Shown: positions 50,646-61,490 of the stretch, piece by piece
How positions within the stretch are numbered: the stretch's first letter is position 1
Layout of the letters: each line of letters begins with the position of its first letter
DNA from: Luzula sylvatica
Taxonomy: Eukaryota; Streptophyta; Magnoliopsida; Poales; Juncaceae
Reading direction: 5' to 3'
Assembly: GCA_946800325.1 (NCBI GenBank)
Contig: OX326961.1
Span: forward strand, 15,064,215-15,128,214
Length of the DNA stretch: 64,000 bases
Notes under the pieces: generated by a model
The model's database searches: none
Seen by the model: the letters and a program-made list of their open reading frames with translations, nothing else
What the model was told of the DNA's origin: nothing
Position numbers and translations under genes: made by a program

Positions 50646-50940
50646 GTTGTTAGTTAATTAGTTAGTTAGCTAGTTAGTTAGTTAATAGTTATGTAAGAAC
50701 GTAGTTAGCTCGATAGTTAGATAGTTAGTTAATTAGTTAGTTAGTTAGTTAGTTATCTAGTAGTAAGTTAGTTAGTTAGTTAGTTAGTGAATGGGTATGT
50801 TAGAAGGTAGTTATTTAGTCGGTTAGTTAGCTAGTAGTAAGTTAGCTAGTTAGTTAGATAATTAGTTAGTTAGTCAGTAAATTAATTAGTTAGTGGGTAT
50901 GTACGAAGGTAGCTAGTTAGTTAGTTAGTTAGTCAGTTAA

Positions 50941-50971
<31 letters not shown>

Positions 50972-51406
50972 GTTTGTTAATATGTATATAAGAAGGAAGT
51001 TAGTTGGTTAAATTGTTAGTTAGTTAGTTATCTGTTAGTTAGTTAGTTAGTTAGTTAGTTAGTCAATTAGTTAGTTATTTAGTTAGTTAGTTAGTTAGTT
51101 AGCTAGTAGTTTGTTAGTTAGTTATTTAGTTAGTTAGTTAGTGGGTATGTTGGAAGGTAGGTAGGTACTTAGTTAGTTAGTTGATTTGTTAGTAAGTTAG
51201 TTAGTTAGTTAATAGGTATGTAGGAAAATAGTTAGTTAGTTTGTCAGTTTGTCACTTAATTAGTTAGTTGGTTAGTTAGTGGGTTTGTAGGAAGGTAGTT
51301 AGTTAATTAGTAAGTTAGGTAGTAGGCCCGGTCCGGTTGTTAGTTAATTAGTAAGTTAGTGGGTTTGTAGGAAGGTAGTTAGTTAATTAGTAAGTTAGGT
51401 AGTAGG
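43248..51406 (+). repeat. Tetranucleotide array, TTAG (block 8)
   Basis: The longest continuous block, about 8.2 kb. ATTTATGTAAGAAGG-type islands occur near 43477, 45589, 46643, 49625 and 50685; the last two repeat the preceding two after about 4.04 kb. Anchor islands lie near 46457 and 50505. A 402-bp tandem duplication covers about 44779-45580. The last 130 bp contain copia-derived filler. No gene. Confidence 0.97.
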
Positions 51407-51410
51407 CCCG
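51276..51410 (+). repeat. 80-bp tandem duplication with copia-derived filler
   Basis: GTGGGTTTGTAGGAAGGTAG and the following array up to TAGTAGGCCCG occur twice with an 80-bp period (ending at 51330 and 51410). The first copy runs into 17 bp of copia LTR (51322-51338), the second into the copia leader. Confidence 0.88.
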
Positions 51411-51474
51411 TGCGTATATCTAATATACGACTTTAATTCGACCCTCGAATCGATGGCGATCGCTCTGATACCAC
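51407..51474 (-). other. Extra 68 bp of copia leader with a primer site outside the left LTR
   Basis: Identical to 59007-59074, which is the genuine leader next to the 5' LTR. It includes the primer-site complement GCTCTGATACCA at 51462-51473. It therefore looks like the start of a second element sharing this LTR, cut off by a deletion. Confidence 0.9.
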
Positions 51475-52473
51475 TGAAGGGGAATATCCCCGGCCCCGGG
51501 CCCGCGCAGCGGATATGTACGCCCGGTCCGGTTCCCCGATTCCCGAGATCACGCCACGACTTCGAGGGTACGATGCAAATAGAAGGTTAGATCTTTACCG
51601 GTGCAAAATTGATTGCACACGAAGGGTTGATCGCTGCCTTCTTTCTCCTGTCACGTTGGTGACAATACGCGCGTCCCACACCACGCGTCTTTCACCGCTC
51701 GTTGACTTCGCCGATTCGCTTGATTTCGTCTCCGACTCAATCTACTCGTCCGAATCGATCACAATCGTGAGAGCCTCAGTTGTTGCTCCTCTACGTGTAT
51801 CCACCTTGAATCGCAAGACGTCGGTCACGGATGCACCTGCCTAGACGATGCACCGGTGAACTTGCTTAATCCAATTGATTCTCTAAACCGTAAAACACCT
51901 TTTCACGGTTTCTCTCTTTTACATCTTTTCACTCTCTAGAAATTTGTCTCACAATTTTCTGGATAATTCTGAATGAATTGCTTGGTTAAGATGAGAGAGA
52001 AAATCCTATTTATATATAATAGGATCAGGATTAGCCAAAAGGCATGTATATCCAATATACACCCTCTCACACAGAAAACTGCATGAACCTGGTCAGTATT
52101 CTGTCCAGACGAAATTGATAAATTTCTCTGACAGAACATCAACCAACACGAAAGTTGTAGATAATCTCATTATCTACACGACCCAATTTGGCCCAGCCCA
52201 ATTGGAGTTCGTATGCAAAAGTTATGACTGTTTTACTAACTGTATGTCATACTGTTGCACCCTTTCGGTATTTCACAGAAACGACACTTATACTTCGTTC
52301 ATATGAAATATATTTCTACATGAAGGTTATAGATAATCTAATTATCTATCTTACCCAATTTGAACCATTCAAATCGGATTTTCCTACTGAAAGATATGGC
52401 TACGAATGTACGACTACATTCGTTTATCCTTGTGTACACTTTTACGGTTGATCCTGAAACTGTATTTCCTTCA
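51475..52473 (-). repeat. 3' LTR of the copia element
   Basis: 999 bp, TGAAGGGGAA to TTTCCTTCA on the plus strand, with the 6-bp terminal inverted repeat TGAAGG / CCTTCA. TATATAAA lies at 52009-52016 on the minus strand between ATCCTATT (52003-52010) and AATAGGAT (52018-52025). Confidence 0.95.
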
Positions 52474-52490
52474 GTCTCCCACTCAATTTC
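52474..52490 (-). other. Polypurine tract of the copia element
   Basis: On the minus strand TTGAGTGGGAGAC lies directly before the LTR start TGAAGG, the usual plant copia arrangement. Confidence 0.85.
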
Positions 52491-53636
52491 AGATCTACCT
52501 AAAAGGTACTCATGCATATCCAATACGCACGATTTTAGAGAATATAGCTCGCGTATCAAATACCAAGCTATGCACATCCTATGTGCCAATTTTATGATCA
52601 AGCCCGACTTAGTACGACTCGTTGTGTGACCATGTAGGTTCGACTTAACGATGGCAGTAGGTTGTTTCCAATACCTACAAGCTCATGAGCGGGATCTAGT
52701 CACTCCATCATAGCTACCCATGTTAAACGAATAATGATTGTGATCATTGTGCCTATCTCGAATAGCGGTTACTAGTTCTCTTGTTAGCGATATCCGTTAA
52801 TCAAAAGGCATGGTAATAGTCATCCTTATAATTTGATTAACTACACTTATTCCCCGATTCCGAGTTGAAATAACAAATTTCAATCGATATTAACCATTAA
52901 TATCATTGACTGCGGCCGCAGATTTCGTTAATCGACTCATCGAGCGGCGCCTAAGAGATATCTCTTCCTTTCGGAATAAACAATTCCTATCTTGGAGACT
53001 CACATTGAATTCCGTGTTTCGGACAATACCCAATGATGACCCTTTTAACTCCCTGTTACGGTGAGCGTAAGATCATATCAAAGCATTGTGTTACGCACGT
53101 AACGCAATCAATGATCCCCTCAAGTATGAAGAATCTAAAACCCCATCCGTCGCAAGTCCATCTACAATGACTAAACCATGTCATGGTCTCGCGGCTTCGG
53201 TCATATCCAATACATGTAACCTAACATATATCTACGTTCCCGATTCGACAAACACCTTTGTCCCATGATTAGCAAAACATAATCATCTCCTCGGCAAACG
53301 TACTAGTGTACGCGTTCAGTCTATTATCTAATAATAGAAATGCTTCTCTCTTAAGCAAGCTGATCCGCGACTAGGGATGTTTAGAAATGACACTTTAAGT
53401 GTCACGGTTTTGCTGCACATAGTCCTCAACCATGTCGACGTCCACACAAGTTCAAATCAAGGTTCATGTAACTATCATATTACACAACCCCGCACACAGT
53501 TTTCATATAAGATAGATGCAAAAATGAAAAATTTTAAAATTCTGAAATTGCATTACTATAAGATAAGTTTGGGGTGATACAACGTTTACTAATCTATTAG
53601 ACTAATCTCGTCCTACGAAACTATCGTTTTAGATAA
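52491..53636 (-). other. 3' non-coding region of the copia element
   Basis: About 1.15 kb between the gag-pol stop and the polypurine tract, of ordinary base composition. ORFs up to 89 codons occur in several frames, but none shows a recognisable motif. Words such as ATATCCAATACGCA resemble TATCCAATA words of the LTR and leader. Nothing else is evident. Confidence 0.7.
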
Positions 53637-56600
53637 CTAACTACTCTCTTCCTCCTCTAGGTATCTCAAACCTATAGCTTTCGCATGATAATCGTGCTTA
53701 GCTTGCGAGAGTGGCTTAGTAAACGGGTCCGCAACATTCCTGTCAGTATCAATCTTCTCAATGATCACATCCTTCCTTTGCAAAATCTCACGGATCAAGT
53801 GAAATTTTCTGAGTATGTGCTTGGAGCGGTGATGTGCCCTCGGTACCTTGGACTGTGCTATTGCGCCCGTATTGTCGCAATACACAACTACAGGTTCCGA
53901 GATGCTCGGGACTACACCAAGCTCCGACACAAACTTCTTGATCCAAACCGCCTCCTTTGCCGCTTCGGAAGCCGCAATATACTCCGATTCAGTTGTAGAG
54001 TCTGCTATCGTGGGTTGTTTGGAACTTTTCCAAACTACCGCTCCACCATTTAGACAAAACACGTATCCGCTTTGTGATCGAAAGTCATCGATACATGTTT
54101 GGAAACTGGCGTCGGTATATCCATTGATGACCAACCCGGATGTCTTTCCACCATAAATTAGAAATTGATCCTTAGTTCTTCGTAAGTACTTAAGGATGTT
54201 CTTAACCGCGATCCAATGCATATCCCCTGGATTAGATTGGTAACGCGAAACGACGCTCAATGCATACGACACATCGGGGCGCGTACAAATCATGGCATAC
54301 ATAATTGAACCAACCGCCGAAGCGTATGGAACAATACTCATCGCATTCTTATCTTCGCTCGATGTCTGACATTGAGCTTTAGAATACGATATGCCACTCG
54401 ACATTGGAAGAAGTCCTTTCTTCGAATTTTGCATTGAAAACCGTTTCAACACTTTGTCGATGTACGTGCTTTGACTCAAGCCGAGTAATTTCTTGGATCT
54501 ATCCGTAAGCATCGGAATGTCGTTTCCTATGATCAAGATGTCGTCTACATATAGTACAAGAAATACTACGCGGCTCCCACTAACCTTCTTGTATACACAA
54601 GGTTCTTCTACGTTTTTCACGAAATTATATTCTCGTATAACTTCATCAAAACGTATGTTCCAACTCCGAGAAGCTTGCTTCAATCCATAAATGGATCGTT
54701 GCAACTTGCACACTTTATCCGGACTCTTTGAATCGACAAAACCCTCGGGTTGTGTCATGTACACATCCTCCTCTAAATTCCCGTTAAGGAATGCGGTTTT
54801 GACATCCATTTGCCAAATCTCGTAATCATAATACGCAGAGATAGCAAGTAAGATCCGTATGGATTTAAGCATTGCCACGGGAGAAAACGTTTCTTCATAG
54901 TCTACACCATGAATTTGTTTGAAACCTTTCGCCACAAGCCGTGCTTTATAAGTGTTCACATTCCCATCCATGTCGGTCTTCTTCTTGAAGACCCACTTAC
55001 ATCCCACTGGTTTAACCCCGGGAGGTGGATCAATCAAGTTCCAAACTTGATTATCGTACATGGATTGAATCTCGGATTTCATGGCAGATTGCCACTTATC
55101 GGAATCCTCGCTTTTCATAGCCTCGCGATAAGATGTCGGTTCATCATCTATGAATTCGACTTCACCATCATTTGCCACGATAAAACCATATCGTATAGGC
55201 TCTTGACGAATCCTACCCGATCTACGAACTGCGCCTTGTGCACTTGACTCCGGATCCTCAACATTTGAGGAAATCGGATCAACGTTCATCGGTTCAACAT
55301 TCGTTTGCGGGTCTCGAATTTCTTCGAGATCTATTTCAGTCCCATTCACTCGCTTAGAGATAAAGTCCTCCTCAAGGAAGACTCCTCTTCGAGCTACGAA
55401 AACTTTATTTTCGACGGGATTATAGAAATAATACCCCATTGTTTCCTTGGGATACCCTACAAATAAACATTTTTCAGACTTGGGATCGAGCTTGTCCGAT
55501 AATAATTTTCGAACATAAGCCTCACATCCCCAAATCTTAACATAAGACAACTTCGGAACTGTTCCGGTCCATATCTCATATGGCGTCTTAGGTACCGATT
55601 TAGAAGGTATGCGGTTTAATAAGTAAGCCGCTATCTCTAGGGCATATCCCCAAAACGATTTTGGAAGGGAAGTTTGACTCATCATGGATCGAACCATGTC
55701 CAACAAGGTTCGATTCCTCCTCTCGGACACGCCATTCCATTGTGGCGTTCCTGCCGGAGTCCATTGTGGAACTATTCCACAATCTTTTAGATGATCTTCA
55801 AACTCATAGCTCAAATATTCACCACCTCGATCCGATCGAATGGCTTTAATTTTCTTGCCAAGCTGATTTTCAACTTCGTTTTGAAACTCTTTGAACTTTT
55901 CAAAGGTCTCCGCTTTAGTACGCATCAAATAGATATATCCATATCTACTATGATCATCCGTAAACGTAACAAAGTATCGATAGCATCCTCTTGCCTCGAT
56001 GCTCATCGGTCCACACACATCGGAATGTATGAGTTCCAATAGATCGTTGGACCGTTCTCCAACCTTGGAGAACGGCGCCTTAGTCATCTTGCCAAGCAAA
56101 CAAGATTCGCAATTCCCAAATGAATCCAATTCAAATGAGTCTAGTAGTCCATCTTTATGGAGTCTAGCAATGCGTTTCTCATTCACATGACCGAGACGAC
56201 AATGCCAAAAGAAAGTCCGATTATCAACTTTAGATTTAATCCTTTTTGCATTAACGTTATATATGGACTTATTATTTCCGTGATCGAAATCCAACACATA
56301 AAGACCATTTTCTAACAGAACATTTCCATAGATAATAGAATCCTTACATATCGAAAACTCATTATTCCTAATAACGAATTCATAGCCATCATTGGCCAGT
56401 TTCGACACACTTATTATGTTCTTACATAACTTTGGTACATAATAACAATTATTTAGTACTAAAATAAGTCCACTAGGCAAAGTCAAATTAACTACTCCTA
56501 CGGCAAATGCAGCAACTCTTGCTCCATTCCCGACGCGTAGATCGACTTCACCCTTTTCCAACCTTCGACTATTTTGAAGAACCTGCATATTTCGACAAAT

Positions 56601-57524
56601 ATGAGTCCCACAACCGGTATCCAATACCCAATTAGTCATAGTTGAAATATTAACTTCAATAACGTTAATACCTGAGAGGCCGGTCGCTGAAACCGCCTTG
56701 CCCTTCTTCACCTCCTCGAGGTAAGACTTGCAATCGCGCTTCCAATGTCCAGCCTTGTGACAATGAAAGCACGTCTCATCCTTGGATTTCTCCTTTCCCC
56801 TTTTATTCGGCTTCGAACGTTTCTTAGCCGAACCGCCCTTGGACTTTGATCTCTTACGATCCTTATTCTGAATTGTGAGAACATTTCCGGCAACTCTTGC
56901 CCTGTTCTCTCCGGACGACTTTAACGTCTCCGATTCAAAATTCTTGAGCATTCCGTGAAGCTCCGGGATCGTCTTATCCATCGAATGCATGTGATAGTTA
57001 GTCACGAACGGAGAAAACATTGGAGGAAGTGCACACAAGATCAAATCTTGTTGCATAATCTTCGACAATTTCTCTCCTAGCTTCTCAAGATGGTCTATGA
57101 GAGCTTGCACCTTCAAAACGTGAGTACTCACTGAAGACCCCGAAGGCATCTTGCAGTTTACTAACTCCTTGAGCGTACTGAACCGTTCAATACGCTCCTG
57201 CTCTTGGAACATTTCCTTGAGCACAACGTCTATGATGTGCGCATCTGAGTCCTCAAACTGCTTTTGAAGACTAGCGTCCATACATGCCAACATGAGGCAC
57301 GTAACATCATTTGAGTCCTTTTTAAGTTTCTCAAACGCGGCCTTTTCTTCGGCCGTAGCATCGGGGCCCGGTTCTACTAGTTCCGTATCCAATACGTGAC
57401 TCTTGCCCTCTTGCCTGAGAACTATTCTCAGATTTCGGTGCTAGTCAAAGTAGTTCCGACCCACTAGCTTATCCTTTTCTAACGTCGATCTAATCGACAT
57501 GGTGTTGGTGTTACTAGAAGACAT
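53637..57524 (-). pseudogene. Copia gag-pol polyprotein, disabled
   Basis: The natural ATG is at 57524 (MSSSNTNTMSIRSTLEKDK); codon 28 is TAG (57441-57443), after which the same frame stays open for 1251 codons to 53637. Counting from the first codon after that open frame's start (57392): gag with a CCHC zinc knuckle CFHCHKAGHWKRDC at 208-221; protease WVLDTGCGTH at 255-264; integrase zinc finger H397, H402, C428, C431; catalytic D458, D521, E557 with 35 residues between the last two; RT TAFLNG at 866-871 and YVDD at 948-951; RNase H D1094, E1136, D1173. Right after NDIPMLT (963) the sequence jumps to DRSKKLLGLSQ; a conserved RT segment of about 28 to 30 residues is missing in frame. Lineage looks Tork-like; that is less certain. 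Confidence 0.93.
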
Positions 57525-58300
57525 ATTCTACAAATGAAGTGAAAGATTGATTACTAACGTTGCGTACTTATCTTATAGGGCTTATATGATGATTATATGA
57601 TAGTGTTATTTTATCGAATTGATAACCCTCATACCGATACGGGACTCCAAGTCCATAACACTCAAGACCCATATTTCCGTTCCTCCCACAAGTGACTTTA
57701 GCCTATCGGGTGGGATCCCGTTATTTAGGTAGGATTATATCCAATCGCATCCAATGCGACTCTTGAACCTTTATAGGATTTCGGTGATAGATTGTATCCA
57801 ATACAATCCCAGTTCCGTGTGTGCATCCTATCTATGCCCCGAACTCCAATCTGATTGGCCTGGACGGTTAAGTCACAACCATCTCCATCGTATCGTTCAA
57901 ATAGGCTACTAGTGAGTCGACTTTAGCCTGTGCCTCACTAGTCCCGATTTAACGCTTGCCACCCTTTCGATTGTTTCAATATCACGTGCCCGACTTTAGC
58001 CTGAACCCACGTGAAACGTAACACCGAACTCGGTAGTTGTGGATATGGAAGGCATTTTCATGACTTAAATATTATGAGGGATCATGCCATTGCATGTTTC
58101 TAAATTCGTGACATAATCCAATTATATCACTATCACAAGATTTTCATAAATGCATATGTTTTTATTTGGGAGTCTAATTATTCTAAATAATTATCTAACT
58201 ATATGCTAGTATGATTGATGCCGATCAAATCGATATAAAGAACTCAAAATTCCAAGTTGTGTAGCCAAAGTTATCACGAAAACAAAATCAGCAACCAGAA
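57525..58300 (-). other. Copia 5' leader, proximal part
   Basis: About 780 bp upstream of the gag ATG without coding potential. Repeated words such as GACTTTAGCCT (near 57708, 57918 and 57992) suggest old internal duplication. Nothing else is recognisable. Confidence 0.7.
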
Positions 58301-58302
58301 AC

Positions 58303-58822
58303 CAGTCCGTTGTAACGCAACATAGTCCGTTACAACGGACCTCCAGTATACTTGGCACTCCGTTACAACGGAATACCAGTCCGTTACAACGCTATTTAAT
58401 CCGGAGTTTGGCCAAAATTGCCAGAAACATGTCCGTTGCAACGCAACCTTGGTCCGTTACAACGCTATTTTCTGCATACCTTTGTCCAAATTTCCAGAAA
58501 CCTGTCCGTTACAACGCAACATATAGTCCGTTGCAACGGACAAAACTGCGTAGACATCCGTTATAACGGACCCAGTCCATTACCACGGACTCCAATAGAC
58601 ACAATTCGCATCCCCGCAACCCCGTATCTGATACAGGTTCCGTTACAACGGACTCCAAGTCCGTTGCAACGGAATATGCATTTTTCACAGTTCTCTTCAC
58701 ACCCCCGCATCCCATACAGGGTCCGTTGCAACGGACTCCAAGTCCGTTACAACGGAATATGTGTTTTTCGCAAAAAATTCCCAATTTTCTGTATCTGCTA
58801 CAGTGTCCGTTATAACGGACTA
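58303..58822 (-). repeat. Copia 5' leader dyad-repeat array (GTCCGTT-NN-AACGGAC)
   Basis: About 15 copies of GTCCGTTACAACGGAC or variants (TTGCAAC, TTATAAC, TTGTAAC; right half sometimes AACGCAAC) start near 58305, 58325, 58349, 58379, 58431, 58452, 58504, 58527, 58557, 58575, 58639, 58660, 58721, 58743 and 58805. The two 7-bp halves are inverted repeats around 2 bp. Longer paired units of about 85 bp (58631 and 58716) contain two copies each. The plus-strand ORF at 58418-58873 and minus-strand ORF at 58509-58871 come from this repetition. Confidence 0.9.
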
Positions 58823-59061
58823 TGCGATTTTTGCACTGCTGTTTTCGCTCGTTTCCAAAACGATCAATCATGAAATCTTTTCACGATTATTCCTAGATAC
58901 TCTCAATCAACTATTGATCGATCTCTAGCGAATTTCACTTGTGATTTTAATGGAATTTGACATTCTAAATATGTAACATCATGCAAACGGGTACGAACTT
59001 TGATAACCCGTGCGTATATCTAATATACGACTTTAATTCGACCCTCGAATCGATGGCGATC
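58823..59061 (-). other. Copia leader between primer site and dyad array
   Basis: Unremarkable, AT-rich, with no ORF. The 55 bases nearest the primer site are those duplicated at 51407-51461. Confidence 0.7.
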
Positions 59062-59073
59062 GCTCTGATACCA
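59062..59073 (-). other. Primer-binding site of the copia element
   Basis: TGGTATCAGAGC on the minus strand, 1 bp from the LTR end, complementary to the 3' end of initiator Met-tRNA. This is the standard plant copia primer site. Confidence 0.93.
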
Positions 59074-59074
59074 C

Positions 59075-60073
59075 TGAAGGGGAATATCCCCGGCCCCGGG
59101 CCCGCGCAGCGGATATGTAGGCCCGGTCCGGTTCCCCGATTCCCGAGATCACGCCACGACTTTGAGGGTACGATGCAAATAGAAGGTTAGATCTTTACCG
59201 GTGCAAAATTGATTGCACACGAAGGGTTGATCGCTGCCTTCTTTCTCCTGTCACGTTGGTGACAATACGCGCGTCCCACACCACGCGTCTTTCACCGCTC
59301 GTTGACTTCGCCGATTCGCTTGATTTCGTCTCCGACTCAATCTACTCGTCCGAATCGATCACAATCGTGAGAGCCTCAGTTGTTGCTCCTCTACGTGTAT
59401 CCACCTTGAATCGCAAGACGTCGGTCACGGATGCACCTGCCTAGACGATGCACCGGTGAACTTGCTTAATCGAATTGATTCTCTAAACCGTAAAACACCT
59501 TTTCACGGTTTCTCTCTTTTACACCTTTTCACTCTCTAGAAATTTGTCTCACAATTTTTTGGATAATTCTGAATGAATTGCTTGGTTAAGATGAGAGAGA
59601 AAATCCTATTTATATGTAATAGGATCAGGATTAGCCAAAATGCATGTATATCCAATATACACCCTCTCACACAGAAAACTGCATGAACCTGGTCAGTATT
59701 CTGTCCAGACGAAATTGATAAATTTCTCTGACAGAAAATCAACCAACACGAAAATTGTAGATAATCCTATTATCTACATAACTCAATTTGGCCCAGCCCA
59801 ATTGGAGTTCGTATGCAAAAGTTATGACTGTTTTACTAACTATATGTCATACTGTTGCACCCTTTCGGTATTTCACTGAAACGACACTTATACTTCGTTC
59901 ATATGAAATATATTTCTACATGAAGGTTATAGATAATCTAATTATCTATCTTACCCAATTTGAACCATTCAAATCGGATTTTCCTACTGAAAGATATGGC
60001 TACGAATGTACGACTACATTCGTTTATCCTTGTGTACACTTTTACGGTTGATCCTGAAACTGTATTTCCTTCA
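59075..60073 (-). repeat. 5' LTR of the copia element
   Basis: 999 bp. The TATA region reads CATATAAA (59609-59616, minus strand) where the other LTR has TATATAAA, again between ATCCTATT and AATAGGAT. It abuts the array as CCTTCA followed by TGAAGGTAGG. Confidence 0.95.
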
Positions 60074-60083
60074 TGAAGGTAGG

Positions 60084-60114
<31 letters not shown>

Positions 60115-60569
60115 CTAGCTAGCTAGCTAGTTAGATAGTCACTAGTTTGTTAGTTAGTTAGTTAGTTAATTAGTTAGTTAATTTGTTAGTTAGCTAGCTA
60201 GTTAGTGGGTATGTAGTTAGTTCGTTTGTTAGTTTGTTGGTTAGTTATTTGGCTAGTGAGTTAGTTAGTTAGTTAGTTAATCAGTTGGTTAGTTAGTTAG
60301 TTAGTTAGTTAGCTTTTAGTTAGTTAGTTAGTTAGTTAGTTTATTACTTAGTTAGTTAGTTAGAAAGTATTTAGTTAGTTAGTTAATTTTTTCGTTCTTA
60401 GTTAGTTAGTTTGTTAATAAGTTAGTTAGTTAGTGGGTATTTTCGGAAGGTAGCTAGTTAGTTAGTTAGTTAGTTAGTTAATTAGTCAGCTAGTTCGATA
60501 GCTAGTTAGTTAGTTAGCTATTAGTTAGTTAATTAGTTAGTTAGTTAGTTAGTTAGTTAATTTGTTAGT
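60074..60569 (+). repeat. Tetranucleotide array, TTAG (block 9)
   Basis: About 0.5 kb of array. Its island order matches 19028-19470, whereas the array left of the copia element matches about 18380, so some 650 bp of array appears to be missing at the copia site. Confidence 0.95.
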
Positions 60570-60838
60570 GATAAAGGACTAGACAGGACAGAATATGACA
60601 AGAAAGTACATGACAGGACAGGACCGGACAAGACACGACACGGCAGGATAGGACAGGACAGGACATGACAATACACGACATGACATGCCATGACAAGACA
60701 GGACAGGACCGGACAAAGACAATGACATGACATGACATGACATGATAGGGCAGGACAATGACAATGACATGACGTGATGTGATATGACAGGATAGGACAA
60801 AACATGACAGGACAGGACATGACAGGACTGGATTTGTA
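60570..60838. repeat. GACAN pentanucleotide microsatellite, first block
   Basis: Repeated GACAG, GACAT, GACAA and GACAC units with a period of five. On the minus strand it reads as long SCPVLSCHVMSC-like ORFs because 15 nt is five codons; these are not genes. Confidence 0.95.
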
Positions 60839-61437
60839 AATCCCGCCAAAAACACCATAGGCGGGATTTGTAAATCCCGCCAAAAAGACAATAGGCGGGA
60901 TTTGCAAATCCCGCCAAAAACACAATTGGCGGGATTTGGAAATCCCGGCAAAAACACAATAGGCGGGATTAGTAAATCCCGCCAAAAAGACAATAGGCGG
61001 GATTTGTAAATCCCGCCAAAAAGACAATAGGCGGGATTTGCAAATCCCGCCAAAAACACAATAGGCGGGATTTGTATATCCCGCCAAAAAGACAATAGGC
61101 GGGATTTGTAAATCCCGCAAAAACACAATTGGCGGGATTTCCAAATCCCGCAAAAACACAATAGGCGCGATTTGCAAATCCCGCCAAAAAGACAATAGGC
61201 GGGATTTGCAAATCCCGCCAAAAAGACAATAGGCGGAATTTGCAAATCCCGCCAAAAAGACAATAGGCGGGATTTGCAAATCCCGCCAAAAACACAATAG
61301 GCGGGATTTGCAAATCCCGCCAAAAACACAATATGCGGGATTTGCAAATCCCGCGAAAAACACAATAGGCGGGATTTGCAAATCCCTCCAAAAACACAAT
61401 ATGCGGGATTTGGAAATCCCGCCAAAAAGACAACAGG
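60839..61437. repeat. 34-bp palindromic satellite, first block (18 copies)
   Basis: Tandem units of GGCGGGATTTGCAAATCCCG + CC followed by AAAAACACAATA or AAAAAGACAATA. The 22-bp core is a perfect palindrome; the centre varies among GC, GT and GG, and a few copies have one changed arm base. Unit length of about 34 shifts frame by one each time, which creates overlapping minus-strand ORFs of 446 and 464 codons that are repeat artefacts. Confidence 0.95.
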
Positions 61438-61490
61438 CCATGACAGGACAGGACCGGACAAAGACAATGACATGACATAACAGACACAAT
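61438..61490. repeat. GACAN spacer between palindrome blocks
   Basis: About 50 bp of GACAT/GACAG units separate the first and second 34-bp blocks. Confidence 0.9.

Larger units (their letters stand above)
51475..60073 (-). mobile_element. Ty1/copia LTR retrotransposon, minus strand
   Basis: 8599 bp with 999-bp LTRs at 51475-52473 (3') and 59075-60073 (5'), ends TGAAGG and CCTTCA, an initiator-Met-tRNA primer site, a single gag-pol frame and a polypurine tract. Domain order is gag, protease, integrase, RT, RNase H, which defines copia. The LTRs have equal length and about 16 differences by eye (1.6 percent). Gag-pol has a premature stop and an internal RT deletion, so this copy is not autonomous now. 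No 5-bp target duplication is found. Confidence 0.95.

Noticed and set aside
1070..51406. Telomeric repeat
   Set aside because: Plant telomeres are TTTAGGG; this is a 4-bp TTAG unit with changing orientation and many variants, interior to transposons.
53685..56190. Plus-strand ORFs opposite the copia polyprotein, and ORFs opposite the Athila gag-pol
   Set aside because: Shadows of the real minus-strand reading frames.
58418..58873. ORFs of 151 (plus) and 120 (minus) codons in the copia leader
   Set aside because: Both arise from the dyad-repeat array and are open on both strands for that reason.
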